In this document: piece after piece, positions 51,646-60,354 of the stretch
How the letters are laid out: the number at the start of each line of letters is the position of its first letter
How positions within the stretch are numbered: the stretch's first letter is position 1
Source: Tepidimonas taiwanensis
GTDB taxonomy: Bacteria > Pseudomonadota > Gammaproteobacteria > Burkholderiales > Burkholderiaceae_C
Length of the DNA: 64,000 nt
Direction of reading: 5' to 3'
Assembly: GCF_020162115.1 (NCBI RefSeq)
Contig: NZ_CP083911.1
Span: 682,001 to 746,000 of the forward strand
Made by a program: the position numbers and the translations under genes
Notes under the pieces: model-generated
Database searches by the model: none
What the model was told of the DNA's origin: nothing
What the model saw: only the letters and a program-made list of their open reading frames with translations

Positions 51646-52128
51646 TCAGCGCGCTGGAGTGGGCGGCGCCAGCCGCGGCACGATGCTGCCGGCAGGCGGC
51701 GTGGGGGCGGGTGCCGCGGCGGGCGTGTCCTTCGCGGCCGCCGGGGCGGTTTCCTGCGGCGCGATGATTTCCTCTTTCTCGGCGGGGGCGGCGGGCGGCG
51801 GCGCCGGGGGGGCGGCGGACGGGATGTTGTTTTCCCGCATGTACTCGTCCATTTCGCGCCAGCCGGCAAAGATCGCGGCCTTTGGGGCCTTGGGGTTGGC
51901 CGCGTAGCAGTCTTCCAGGCTGCGCTGGGTGTGGCGGCAGCCGGCGCCGATCGCGCGGCCGTCGGCCTCGCGCCGCTCGGCCTGTTTGGCGGGGGTGTCG
52001 ATGCCGAGCATGTCGCAGCCGCCCAGCAGCGTCGCCACCGCCGCCGCGGCGAGCCAGCGCAGCGGCCGCCCCACGGTCCACGGGGTGGCCGGCGGGTGGG
52101 CGGTGGGGGGAGGCAGCGTAGCGGACAT
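51646..52128 (-). CDS. Predicted small lipoprotein of unknown function
   Basis: 160 residues. A signal peptide with a membrane segment (LRWLAAAAVATLLGGC) ends in a clear lipobox, so the mature protein starts at Cys. A short folded part (AKQAERREADGRAIGAGCRH then RSLEDCYAANPKAPKAAIFA) has two further cysteines, and WREMDEYMREN is followed by a Pro/Ala-rich tail. I recognise no domain. It is convergent with rlmD, 5 bases apart. I start at the ATG at 52128; an earlier ATG would disrupt the signal layout. Confidence 0.65.
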   Translation of the reverse strand: MSATLPPPTAHPPATPWTVGRPLRWLAAAAVATLLGGCDMLGIDTPAKQAERREADGRAIGAGCRHTQRSLEDCYAANPKAPKAAIFAGWREMDEYMRENNIPSAAPPAPPPAAPAEKEEIIAPQETAPAAAKDTPAAAPAPTPPAGSIVPRLAPPTPAR

Positions 52129-52167
52129 GCCCCGATTGTCCGTGCAACGCACGCGTGTGCCCATCAT

Positions 52168-52202
52168 GCAAAAGCCCCGATCAACGGGGCGTTGTCGGGG
52201 CT
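52168..52202 (-). terminator. Terminator of the Bax-inhibitor-1 family gene
   Basis: On the minus strand AGCCCCGA (52202-52195) pairs with TCGGGGCT (52180-52173) and a T-run follows (the A-run at 52170-52173 on +). The loop is 14 nt and itself contains CCCCG. Confidence 0.75.
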
Positions 52203-52229
52203 GTTGCGCGCGTTGCGGAGAAAGCGGAC

Positions 52230-52919
52230 TTACTCGCGCTCACCCCCGAAGAGGCCCAGCAGCGCCAGCAGGCTCTGGAAGACGTTGAACAGGCTCAGGT
52301 ACAGCGCCAGCGTCGCGGTGATGTAGTTGGTTTCGCCGCCGTCGACGATGCGCTTGAGATCCACGAGCAGGAACGCGCTGAAGATGCCGATGGCCATCAC
52401 CGACAGCGCGGCCATGAACGCCGTGCTGCCGACGAAGACGTTGATGATGCCGCCGACGAGCAGGACGATCGCACCGAAGAACAGCCACTTGGCCAGGCCG
52501 TCCAGATCGCGCTTGATGACGGTGGCGAGGTTGGCCATCAGGAAAAAGACCGCCGCCGTGCCGCCGAACGCGGTCATCACCAGCTGCGCGCCGTTGGCGA
52601 AGCCCAGCACCACGGCCAGCAGGCGCGACAGCATCAGCCCCATGAAGAACGTGAACGCGAGTAGCACCGCGACGCCGGTGGCCGAGTGCTTGGTGCGCTC
52701 GATCGCGAACATGAAGGCGAACGCGCCACCGAGGAAGACCAGCAGGCCCACGCCTCCGGAGAGCGCGGCGGTGATGCCGGTGCTGACCCCGATCCAGGCG
52801 CCGAGCACGGTGGGCACGAGGCTCAGCGCCAGCAGCCAGTACGTGTTGCGCAGGACGCGCTGCCGCGACGCATCGAGGACGACGGTGTCGGCTCGGCGGG
52901 CGATGGTGTCGAAGGACAT
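52230..52919 (-). CDS. Bax inhibitor-1/YccA-family membrane protein
   Basis: A 229-residue inner-membrane protein with seven hydrophobic helices (for example TYWLLALSLVPTVLGAWIGV and ALLLVGG-type segments). The family includes E. coli YccA (FtsH inhibitor) and YbhL; conserved features are FAIERTKHSATGVAVLLAF and the C-terminal LSLFNVFQSLLALLGLFGG. ATG at 52917-52919 has AAGGAGAG upstream. The 258 bases to exbD (52920-53177) hold no gene. Confidence 0.88.
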   Translation of the reverse strand: MSFDTIARRADTVVLDASRQRVLRNTYWLLALSLVPTVLGAWIGVSTGITAALSGGVGLLVFLGGAFAFMFAIERTKHSATGVAVLLAFTFFMGLMLSRLLAVVLGFANGAQLVMTAFGGTAAVFFLMANLATVIKRDLDGLAKWLFFGAIVLLVGGIINVFVGSTAFMAALSVMAIGIFSAFLLVDLKRIVDGGETNYITATLALYLSLFNVFQSLLALLGLFGGERE

Positions 52920-53177
52920 GGTCAGGCTCTCCTTGTGTGAGTCGACGGTTTCAATGATACGCCGGGTGCGGCACCCGTCGCAACGCTTACTCTGAGGCCC
53001 AACGGCGTGCCGGAGTTCCCTGGTGTGTGCGTGGAGCGGACCGTCTGGAGCCCCCCAGTCGTCGCAGTGGCATGATTTTTCTGCCCGGCGTTCCCCCATT
53101 CTCATCGCAGCGCTGGAGTGCCACGGGGGGACTTGACACTTTGGGGTACCGTTTCGATGAGGACCGAGCGGGCTGGC

Positions 53178-53591
53178 TCAGGGGGTCGGCTCGGTGACGA
53201 ACCCGATCGAGCGCACACCGGCACGCTGCGCGGCGGCCAGCACCTGGGCGACGCGCTCGTAGGCGACGGCTTTGTCGCCCATCAGGTGCAAGGGCGGCTG
53301 CCGATCGAGGGCCGCGATTTCTTGCAAGCGCTGCTCCAGTGCGGTGCCATCAATCGGCTCGTCGTTCCAGCGGTAGCCACCGTCAGCGGTGACGCTGAGG
53401 CGCACGGCCTGCGGTGGCGGTGGCAGCGGCTCCGCGCTGGCTTGTGGCAAGTTGACCTGTACCGCGTGCTTCATCACCGGGATCGTGATGATGAAGACGA
53501 TCAACAGCACCAGCATCACGTCGATGAGGGGAATCATGTTGATCTCGCTGAGCAGTTCGCCGTCATCGTGCTCGCTGACTTGGATGGCCAT
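53178..53591 (-). CDS. exbD: ExbD, energy-transducing subunit of the TonB system
   Basis: A 137-residue ExbD/TolR protein: a short cytoplasmic N-terminus, one membrane helix (MIPLIDVMLVLLIVFIITIP) with the proton-carrying Asp, then a periplasmic domain (ALEQRLQEIAALDRQPPLHL onward). It pairs with ExbB, 46 bases upstream in the operon, to drive TonB. The ATG at 53589-53591 gives the normal MAIQVSEHDDGE start. Confidence 0.92.
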   Translation of the reverse strand: MAIQVSEHDDGELLSEINMIPLIDVMLVLLIVFIITIPVMKHAVQVNLPQASAEPLPPPPQAVRLSVTADGGYRWNDEPIDGTALEQRLQEIAALDRQPPLHLMGDKAVAYERVAQVLAAAQRAGVRSIGFVTEPTP

Positions 53592-53637
53592 GCCTGTACT
53601 CCTTGTGTGTGCGTGCGTTGCACGGTGGCCGCGCGGA

Positions 53638-54405
53638 TTACGCGCGTCCCTCCGTACGCAGCGGGCGAACCTTGGTTTCTGCCGCGGGGGCGGGGGCTTG
53701 CGCCGCCACACGCGCGCCGGTGACGAAGTACGCGTGGAGCTCGTGCGCAAAGCGGTTGATCTGATGGATCACGGTCTTTTGCCCACGCACCAGTGCGTTG
53801 TAGCCGAGCACGGCGGGAATGGCAACGGCCAGCCCCAGCGCCGTCATGATGAGCGCTTCACCGATGGGACCTGCCACCTGATCGAGGCTGGCCGATCCGC
53901 TCATGCCAATGCCCAGCAGTGCGTGGTAGATGCCCCAAACCGTTCCGAACAAGCCGACGAAGGGCGCGGTCGAGCCGACGGAGGCCAGAATCCACAGACC
54001 CGCTTGCAGCCGCGCCACAATATCGTCGATGGCGTGGCGCAGCGCCCGCAACACCCAGTCACTCACATCGAGTTGATCGTGCAGCTGGGGCGTGCGGGGC
54101 GAGCCGTCTTGTCCCAGGACGTGGGTGACAGCGTCGCGCCCGTGTGTGGCCAGGTAGCGGAAGGGGTTGTCGGCTTCGCGACCGAGCCGATCGAGGCCCT
54201 CGGCAAAGTCGGCCGCGTGCCAGAAGCCCTCCACGCGCCGCGCCTGGGCGCGACAGCGGCGCAGATCCCATGCCTTGAGCACGATCACGGCCCATGACAC
54301 CACCGACATGAGCAACAGCGCGATCGCAATGCCGCGGATGATGCCGTCGCCTTGCGCCCACAGGTGCGCCAAGCCGAATTGAGGGGTGTTGTTGAGGGGT
54401 TCCAC
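53638..54405 (-). CDS. exbB: ExbB, proton-channel subunit of the TonB system
   Basis: 255 residues, MotA/TolQ/ExbB family, with three membrane helices (IIRGIAIALLLMSVVSWAVI; ILASVGSTAPFVGLFGTVWG; ALIMTALGLAVAIPAVLGYN). The segment ASVGSTAPFVGLFGTVWGIY is the diagnostic motif. I prefer the GTG at 54403-54405, preceded by AAAGGA; an ATG 14 codons upstream is possible. It lies between tonB and exbD. Confidence 0.9.
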   Translation of the reverse strand: MEPLNNTPQFGLAHLWAQGDGIIRGIAIALLLMSVVSWAVIVLKAWDLRRCRAQARRVEGFWHAADFAEGLDRLGREADNPFRYLATHGRDAVTHVLGQDGSPRTPQLHDQLDVSDWVLRALRHAIDDIVARLQAGLWILASVGSTAPFVGLFGTVWGIYHALLGIGMSGSASLDQVAGPIGEALIMTALGLAVAIPAVLGYNALVRGQKTVIHQINRFAHELHAYFVTGARVAAQAPAPAAETKVRPLRTEGRA

Positions 54406-54540
54406 GTGACGAATCCTTTCGTTGGCTGTGTCAAATAAACAAGTCATGGAGCGCGCGACCAGCGTCGGGCTCGGCTCCGTAGGTCCGGCCTGACCGTGAG
54501 CGCTGGCGCGGCTGCGCCCGGCGTGTGAGTGGGATAGGGG

Positions 54541-55305
54541 TCAGCGCAGCTCGAACTGAATGGGCACCAAAAACCACATGGCCTCGGGCACACCGTTGCG
54601 TTTGCCGGGGACGTAGCGCCACTGGCGCACGGCAGTCAGCGCTGCCTCATCCAATCGCGGGTAGCCGCTGGAGACCCGAATTTCGGCGGCAGAGGCTGTG
54701 CCGTCGGGCTCGATGCGCACGCGCACCACCACGCGCCCCTCCTCGCCGAGCCGACGTGACAGCGCCGGGTAGGGCGGCGGTGGATTGTTGAGGTATGCAG
54801 CAGAGGCAGACGGCAGCTCGATCTTGGGTGGCGGCGCGGGTGGGCCAGGCGGAGCCGCCGCCTCAGCCGCAGTCGCCGTTGCCGCAGTGGACGAAACGCT
54901 CGCTGTCACGCTGCTGGCGGTGGCGGCGACAGGCTCGGGCTCGGAGGGGACAGCGGTCGTCGGCTCCGGAGCCGGTACAGCCACGGGCGGTGGTGTGGGT
55001 GTGCGCTGGATCACCGGCTTGAGCGGGCGTGGCTTCGCAGTGGGAGCCGGCGCAGGGGCTGGCTGCGGTGCGGGGGCGGGCTCGGAGGTGGTGGGCACGA
55101 GCATGGCTTGCACGACGCGCGAGGGCGTGGTCACCGGCGGACGCTGGCCCAGGTGCTGTATGCCCCAAAGGGCCACTGCGTGCGCAGCGGTGACGGCCGC
55201 GACGACAGCCGCGGTGCGCGACGGCCGGGCAGCAGCGCGTACCGGCGTACCAGGAGCCGTTCCCGACATCCGATGGGGAGGTAGAAAGTGCAGCACGGTT
55301 ATCAT
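54541..55305 (-). CDS. tonB: TonB energy-transducer protein
   Basis: 254 residues. N-terminal membrane anchor (TAAVVAAVTAAHAVALWGIQ), a long Pro/Ala/Thr-rich periplasmic spacer, and a C-terminal TonB domain from about residue 175 (NNPPPPYPALSRRLGEEGRV, then SSGYPRLDEAALTAVRQWRY). The last residues FLVPIQFELR form the receptor-binding strand. Its ATG overlaps the stop of a 26-codon gene. Another ATG 12 codons further in is possible. Confidence 0.9.
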   Translation of the reverse strand: MITVLHFLPPHRMSGTAPGTPVRAAARPSRTAAVVAAVTAAHAVALWGIQHLGQRPPVTTPSRVVQAMLVPTTSEPAPAPQPAPAPAPTAKPRPLKPVIQRTPTPPPVAVPAPEPTTAVPSEPEPVAATASSVTASVSSTAATATAAEAAAPPGPPAPPPKIELPSASAAYLNNPPPPYPALSRRLGEEGRVVVRVRIEPDGTASAAEIRVSSGYPRLDEAALTAVRQWRYVPGKRNGVPEAMWFLVPIQFELR

Positions 55306-55382
55306 GGTCGCAACGTCCAAGCGGCGGCAAGCAACGCCAAACCCAAGCTGCCCAGCAAGGTGATGATGGCCAGGGTGATCAT
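55302..55382 (-). CDS. Predicted 26-residue membrane peptide ahead of tonB
   Basis: An ORF beginning MITLAIITLLGSLGLALLAA and ending WTLRP, essentially one hydrophobic helix with a positive C-terminus. It starts 13 bases after the hydroxyacid oxidase stop, and its TGA overlaps the tonB ATG (ATGA), the same coupling seen elsewhere in this operon. There is no strong Shine-Dalgarno. It may be a real small protein or only a coupling leader. I recognise no family. Confidence 0.5.
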   Translation of the reverse strand: MITLAIITLLGSLGLALLAAAWTLRP

Positions 55383-55395
55383 GGTGGGGTCGTGA

Positions 55396-56472
55396 TCAAG
55401 CGGATTGAAGCAAGGAGGGATGGAGTTCGCCGGGTTGTTCGACGCCGCACAGGGCCAGCAGCGCGCCAAGCTCGTCGCGCCACTGCCGCCACAGGCTGGC
55501 GACCGCCTGCGCGCCTCCGTCGGCCAGTGCAGCGATGAGGGGGCGACCGATGAGCACCCCGCGAGCCCCCATTGCCAACGCGCGCACCACGTCGAGCGCG
55601 CTGCGCAAGCCGCCGTCGACCAGGACGGGCACACGGTCACGGACGGCGGCAACGATAGCGGGCAACGCCGCGGCGGTCGCAGGCAATCCGTCGAGGACGC
55701 GCCCACCGTGGTTGGAGACGATCAGCCCATCGCACAGTCCTTCATCGACGGCGGTGCGCGCGTCATCCGGATGCAGCACCCCTTTGAGCAGGAGGGGCAG
55801 GGGAGCGTTGGCGCGTAGCCAAGCGACATCCTCCCAACGCGGGGCAGCAGCCAAAACGCTTTGCAGCGTTCCCTGGGGGGCAGGGGCGGGGAGGTTGGGT
55901 TGTGGCCAGTCGGTGGGCAGCGCAAATCCGGCAGCGCGTGCGCGCGTCTGTGGCCACTGGACAGGTGCGTCGACGGTGAGCACCAGGGCCTCGTAGCCCG
56001 CGTCGGCGGCGCGCTGGGCGAGTTGTTGCCACTGTGCGCGCGTGCCGTAGGGGTAGAGCTGGAACCACAGCGGGCCTCGCCCGGGCTCGCCCTGCACGGC
56101 CCGGGCTACATCCTCCAGTGGCGTGGTGGCTTGGGTGGACAAAACCATGCCCGCCCCTTGCGTGGCACTGGCCAGGGCGAGACCGGTTTCGGCGTGCGGA
56201 TGAGCCAGCCGAAGGTGCGCCATCGGCGCGGCCAGCCACGGTGTGGGCCACGTGCGGTCGAGCAGTTGGATTTGGGTGCTGATGTGCGCTGGGGTGCGCA
56301 GCACCCGCGGCAACAGGTGCAGCCGCTGCCACGCGGCCTCGTTGGCACGCAGGGTTTCCTCGCGGCCCGCACCACCAAAGAAGTATGCGGCGACCGCAGC
56401 GGGCAACGATCCGCCAGGGCGCGAGGCCGCGGCGGATGGGGTGCGTGTCGTCGCGGTGTCGGCTACGGTCAT
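55396..56472 (-). CDS. FMN-dependent alpha-hydroxy-acid oxidase/dehydrogenase (lactate oxidase-like)
   Basis: A 358-residue TIM-barrel flavoenzyme. It oxidises an L-2-hydroxy acid such as lactate. WLAAPMAHLRLAHPHAETGL, LWFQLYPYG, VLTVDAPVQ, and the active-site SNHGGRVLDG with the catalytic His are followed by LVDGGLRSALDVVRALAMGA (FMN phosphate site). It overlaps piuC by 4 bases and sits inside an iron-uptake operon, a known association in betaproteobacteria whose purpose is unclear to me. Confidence 0.88.
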   Translation of the reverse strand: MTVADTATTRTPSAAASRPGGSLPAAVAAYFFGGAGREETLRANEAAWQRLHLLPRVLRTPAHISTQIQLLDRTWPTPWLAAPMAHLRLAHPHAETGLALASATQGAGMVLSTQATTPLEDVARAVQGEPGRGPLWFQLYPYGTRAQWQQLAQRAADAGYEALVLTVDAPVQWPQTRARAAGFALPTDWPQPNLPAPAPQGTLQSVLAAAPRWEDVAWLRANAPLPLLLKGVLHPDDARTAVDEGLCDGLIVSNHGGRVLDGLPATAAALPAIVAAVRDRVPVLVDGGLRSALDVVRALAMGARGVLIGRPLIAALADGGAQAVASLWRQWRDELGALLALCGVEQPGELHPSLLQSA

Positions 56473-57158
56473 GGCGTGGCCCACATGCGCAGCAGGTTGT
56501 GATAAACACCCGTGAGCGCGGTCGTCTGCGCGGTTTCGCCCAGCTGCTGGCGCAGTTGCAGCAGATTCATGTCGAGTTCAAAAAGCAAGCGACGTTGTTC
56601 GTCGCTGCGCACCATGCTCTCGATCCAGAAGAAGCTGGCCAGCCGTGCCCCCCGTGTGACGGGGGCCACCGAGTGCAGGCTGGTGCCCGGGTAGAGCACG
56701 GCGTGTCCCGCGGGCAGTTTGACCCGCTGGACGCCGAAGGTGTCGTGGATGGTGAGTTCGCCGCCGTCGTATTCGTCGGGGTCGGCGAGAAAGACAGTGC
56801 ACGAGACGTCGGTGCGCACCCACTGTCCGTCGGCGTGCGAGCGCATCACGGCATTGTCGATATGGGCCCCGTAGGTGGGGGCCTCGGGGCGGTAGCGGTT
56901 GAAGAGTGGGTTGTAAATTTTGCGCGGCAGCGTCGCTGAAAAGAATAACGGGTCACGCTGCACGGCGGCAAGGATGAGCTGGCGCAGCTCGGCCGCTTGC
57001 GCGCTGTCTTGCGCCAGCTGTTCGTTGCGTTTGACGTGCTGGGCTTGCGCACCTGCGCTGACCCGCCCGTCCACCCACGGCGCGTCCGGCGCGTCGAGCA
57101 GGGTGCGGGCGTGCCGGACTTCTTCCGGAGACAGGAGGGCGGGCAGGGTCAGCAGCAT
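56469..57158 (-). CDS. piuC: PKHD-type 2-oxoglutarate/Fe(II) hydroxylase PiuC
   Basis: 229 residues, PiuC/YbiX family. It is often paired with siderophore receptors and needed for use of some catecholate compounds; the exact substrate is unknown. YGAHIDNAVM has the HxD iron ligands, LHSVAPVTRGARLASFFWIE the distal His and the 2-oxoglutarate Arg. It lies 18 bases after the receptor gene. Confidence 0.9.
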   Translation of the reverse strand: MLLTLPALLSPEEVRHARTLLDAPDAPWVDGRVSAGAQAQHVKRNEQLAQDSAQAAELRQLILAAVQRDPLFFSATLPRKIYNPLFNRYRPEAPTYGAHIDNAVMRSHADGQWVRTDVSCTVFLADPDEYDGGELTIHDTFGVQRVKLPAGHAVLYPGTSLHSVAPVTRGARLASFFWIESMVRSDEQRRLLFELDMNLLQLRQQLGETAQTTALTGVYHNLLRMWATP

Positions 57159-57176
57159 GGCAACAGGTTAACCCGA

Positions 57177-59507
57177 TCAGAACACGGTCTTGAGGCTCAG
57201 GTACACGCGCCGCGGCGCGCCGGGGGCGTAAAAGCCCCGGTACAGCGCGTCGGCATAGGTTTTGTCGGTCAGGTTGGTGACGTTGAGCTTGACCGTCGTT
57301 TTCTCATCGACGGTGTACTCGATCATCCCATCCCAGACCGTGAACGACGGTGCCACGACCGTGCGGTTGCCCTCGGGACTTTGCTCGCCGCGGTGCGTGA
57401 AGCCCAACCCGACGCGCCACTGCGGCGCGATGCGGTAGGTGGTCCACGCGCTCAAGCTGTGCTTGGGTGTCAGGCCCGGGCGGTCGCCTTCGCGCTGTGC
57501 AGAACCGGCGGGGTTGCACGTCGCCGCGTTGCACTTGTCGATCTTGGCGCTGGGGATCCAGGTGTGGTTGTAGAACACCTCCCACTTCGGGGTGATGCGG
57601 CCCGCGGCGTTGATTTCCAGCCCGGTGGCGTGGCGCTTGCCCGATAGCAGCGCTTGAGTCGCGGCGCTGTCCGGGTCGGTGTTGCGCTCGTTGTATTTCT
57701 CGCTGCGGAAGAGGGCCACGCCCACCAAGGCCCGCTTGTCGAACAGCTCCCACTTGCCGCCGATTTCGATGTTGCGGCTCTTCTCCGGCGGGGTGTTGGC
57801 CACTTTGGCGTTGCTGCTGCCAGGAGCGAGGTTGCCGAGCGCAAACTGGTACGTGTCGCCCGAGGTGTTGTACGACTGGCCGTAGGAGACGTAGTACGAG
57901 CTGGTGGCGTCCGGCTCCCAGATGGCGCCGACGCGCGGGCTCCAGAGGTTGTCGCGCCGCGAGCCGGTGGCGATCACGTTGCCGGTGGTGGTGTCGCGGT
58001 TGATGTAGTCGGCCTCGAAGCGGTCGAAGCGCAGGCCTCCCACCAATTTCCACTGGGGCGCGATTTGCACGACGTCTTGCGCATAGACGCCGACGCTCTT
58101 GGCATTGAACGTGTTGTAAACCCACGTGCGGGTGTCGTCGCGCGATGCGCCGTCGTTGGGGGTGCCGACGCGCGTGGTGCGAACGCTCAGCGGTGCCGTG
58201 TTGGGCAGCGCACCGCCCCCGTTGTTTTGGTTGCGCCGGGCATCTTCGTCGGTGATGTCGATGCCGGCGGTGAGGTGGTGTTTCATGCCGCCGAGCTCGA
58301 ACTTGTTGCTGTAGTCGCTTTGCAGCTGCGTGATGTCGCTGATGCCGCGGCGGCCCTTGAAGTTGTTGCGGCTCAAGATCGTGTTGGGTCCGGGCGGGTT
58401 GGCAAGGCTCACGGTTTGCCCCGGACACAGCGTGGCGTTGTTTTGGCAGAACGAGGTAACTGTCGCCCACAGGTCGCGCTCATAGCGGCCGTGGCGCAGC
58501 GTGGTGCGCAGCTCCTCGTTGGGGCCGAAGCGGTGGGTGTGTGACAGGGTCAGAACCGTCTGTTCGCTGTTGGTGTAGTCGCTCGCCAGGCCATAGAAAT
58601 TCTTCGCGGGCAGCACCGGCACGATCATGCGCTTGGGGTCGCCGGTGTTGCCGGTGAGCAGCCAGGGGTGGTTATAGATGGGACGCTGTTCGGTTTTGAG
58701 GTGGTAGAGGTCGACCTGAAACTCGTCGCGCTCGCCAATGCCCGTGCGCCAGCTGGCCGCCAGGCCTTTGCGGTCGTCCTTGGCCCCCCAGTTGTCGGCG
58801 TCTTGCACCATGGCGTTCAGGCGGATGGCGCTGCTGGGGCCGAGTTGTTTGTTCAAGTCGGCTTGCACGCGGCGGTGGTTGCCGTTGCCGATGGTGGCCT
58901 CGACCTCGTAGCGATCCATCAGGAAGGGCTGTTTGGTGACCTGGTTGACCACGCCACCGGTGGAGCCTTTGCCAAACAGCATCGACGCCGAGCCTTTGAG
59001 GACCTCGACGCGCTCGGTGGCGAAGGTGTCGCGGGTGATCAGCTGCGCTTCGCGCATGCCGTCGCGGAAGATGTCACCCGCTTGGCCCAGCGAGAAGCCG
59101 CGCAGGCGCACGTCTTCTTCCCCGGTCTCACCGGCCTGGAAGGTCACACCGGCGGTGGTGCGCAGCACGTCACGGAAGTCGTCCAGGTTGCGGTCGTTGA
59201 GCAGCTGTTCCGTCATGACCGTGACGTTTTGCGGGATGTCGCGCAGGGACTGCTCGCCCTTGCCCAGCCGGGTTGTCTCCGGCTTGAGCGTGGATTTGCT
59301 GCGGATTTCGACCGGCTCTTTTTGGTCGGTGACGGTCACGGTGCCCAGGGTCCCCGCCGTGTCGTTGGCAGGAGTAGGGGCGGTTTGCGCGATCGCCTGG
59401 AGGCTGCCAGCCAGCAGCAGCGCACCCAACGGGAGGACGGCCGTCGGGCGCAGAGGACTGGGTGGTAACGCAGAGGGATGGGCGTGGTGTTCGGGTGATG
59501 TCATCAT
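57177..59507 (-). CDS. TonB-dependent siderophore receptor (Fiu/PiuA-like)
   Basis: About 776 residues. Signal peptide (VLPLGALLLAGSLQAIAQ), plug domain with LRDIPQNVTVMTEQLLNDRN, TTAGVTFQAGETGEEDVRLR, ERVEVLKGSASMLFGKGSTG, and a 22-strand-type barrel ending FYAPGAPRRVYLSLKTVF with the terminal aromatic. The plug resembles catecholate siderophore receptors, and the PiuC neighbour supports that. A start at the ATG ending at 59507 is preferred to a GTG nine codons upstream. It is the first gene of a Fur-type operon running to exbD. Confidence 0.92.
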   Translation of the reverse strand: MMTSPEHHAHPSALPPSPLRPTAVLPLGALLLAGSLQAIAQTAPTPANDTAGTLGTVTVTDQKEPVEIRSKSTLKPETTRLGKGEQSLRDIPQNVTVMTEQLLNDRNLDDFRDVLRTTAGVTFQAGETGEEDVRLRGFSLGQAGDIFRDGMREAQLITRDTFATERVEVLKGSASMLFGKGSTGGVVNQVTKQPFLMDRYEVEATIGNGNHRRVQADLNKQLGPSSAIRLNAMVQDADNWGAKDDRKGLAASWRTGIGERDEFQVDLYHLKTEQRPIYNHPWLLTGNTGDPKRMIVPVLPAKNFYGLASDYTNSEQTVLTLSHTHRFGPNEELRTTLRHGRYERDLWATVTSFCQNNATLCPGQTVSLANPPGPNTILSRNNFKGRRGISDITQLQSDYSNKFELGGMKHHLTAGIDITDEDARRNQNNGGGALPNTAPLSVRTTRVGTPNDGASRDDTRTWVYNTFNAKSVGVYAQDVVQIAPQWKLVGGLRFDRFEADYINRDTTTGNVIATGSRRDNLWSPRVGAIWEPDATSSYYVSYGQSYNTSGDTYQFALGNLAPGSSNAKVANTPPEKSRNIEIGGKWELFDKRALVGVALFRSEKYNERNTDPDSAATQALLSGKRHATGLEINAAGRITPKWEVFYNHTWIPSAKIDKCNAATCNPAGSAQREGDRPGLTPKHSLSAWTTYRIAPQWRVGLGFTHRGEQSPEGNRTVVAPSFTVWDGMIEYTVDEKTTVKLNVTNLTDKTYADALYRGFYAPGAPRRVYLSLKTVF

Positions 59508-59592
59508 CGGTTGGACCAAGCGTGAAGGGTGCACGGCTGTGCGTGCGGGAAAGAAAAAGAAAACCGATTCCTATTTACGTAGTATACACAAA

Positions 59593-59607
59593 CGAGAATG
59601 GTTCTTG
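59593..59607. promoter_or_regulatory. Fur box in the receptor-ahpC divergent region
   Basis: CGAGAATGGTTCTTG fits the 7-1-7 Fur pattern TGATAATNATTATCA with the GAGAAT/ATTCTC variant common in bacteria. It lies just upstream of a minus-strand TATACT -10 (59581-59586). The 274-base region 59508-59781 otherwise holds only ahpC promoter candidates (TATGAT at 59683-59688). Confidence 0.7.
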
Positions 59608-59781
59608 TTACGATCAATGGCGACAGCGTCCGCCTAAGGGTGTGATAACAACTATCAATGACTGGTGGCGATTGATGTGGGCTATGATTCAGGCGTCATC
59701 CCGGCAGGATCGACGCGTTCAGTGGTCGCCTCTGCCAGGATGCTTTCCTTTGTCCAACCTCAGCAGAAAGGCAACGCAACC

Positions 59782-60345
59782 ATGTCTGTCATCAACAAGC
59801 AAGTCCAGCCCTTCAAGGTTCAGGCTTTCCACAACGGGAAGTTCGTCGAGATCACCGAGCAGTCCCTCAAGGGCCACTGGTCGGTGCTGATCTTCATGCC
59901 GGCTGCGTTCACCTTCAACTGCCCGACCGAGGTGGAGGATGCCGCCGACCACTACGCCGAGTTCCAGAAGCTCGGCGCCGAGGTGTACGTCGTCACCACC
60001 GACACGCACTTCTCGCACAAGGTGTGGCACGAGACCTCGCCCGCGGTGGGCAAGGCCAAGTTCCCGCTGATCGGCGACCCGACGCACCAGCTCACGCGCC
60101 AGTTCGACGTGCACATCGACGAGGAGGGCCTGGCGCTGCGCGGTACCTTCATCCTCAACCCGGAAGGCGTGATCAAGACCGCCGAGATCCACGACAACGC
60201 CATCGCGCGTGACGTGAAGGAGACGCTGCGCAAGCTCAAGGCGGCCAAGTACGTGGCCGAGCACCCGGGCGAGGTCTGCCCGGCCAAGTGGAACGAGGGG
60301 GCCAAGACCATCGCCCCGTCGCTGGATCTGGTCGGCAAGATCTGA
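59782..60345 (+). CDS. ahpC: Alkyl hydroperoxide reductase peroxiredoxin subunit
   Basis: A 187-residue typical 2-Cys peroxiredoxin reducing H2O2 and organic hydroperoxides. The peroxidatic Cys lies in FTFNCPTEVED and the resolving Cys in GEVCPAKW; DPTHQLTRQFDVHIDEEG and RGTFILNPEGVIK are family segments. ATG 59782 has AGAAAGG upstream; a longer frame has no similarity. Electrons come from AhpF encoded next. Confidence 0.97.
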   Translation: MSVINKQVQPFKVQAFHNGKFVEITEQSLKGHWSVLIFMPAAFTFNCPTEVEDAADHYAEFQKLGAEVYVVTTDTHFSHKVWHETSPAVGKAKFPLIGDPTHQLTRQFDVHIDEEGLALRGTFILNPEGVIKTAEIHDNAIARDVKETLRKLKAAKYVAEHPGEVCPAKWNEGAKTIAPSLDLVGKI

Positions 60346-60354
60346 CGCTGATCC

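Noticed and set aside
50024..52171. A 715-codon minus-strand open frame opposite rlmD
   Set aside because: It is a shadow of rlmD. Only the last part in another frame, the small lipoprotein at 51646-52128, has a credible signal peptide.
59645..59686. OxyR site upstream of ahpC
   Set aside because: CTAT and ATTG-N7-CTAT half-sites occur, but the four-part ATAG-N7-CTAT-N7-ATAG-N7-CTAT spacing is not met.
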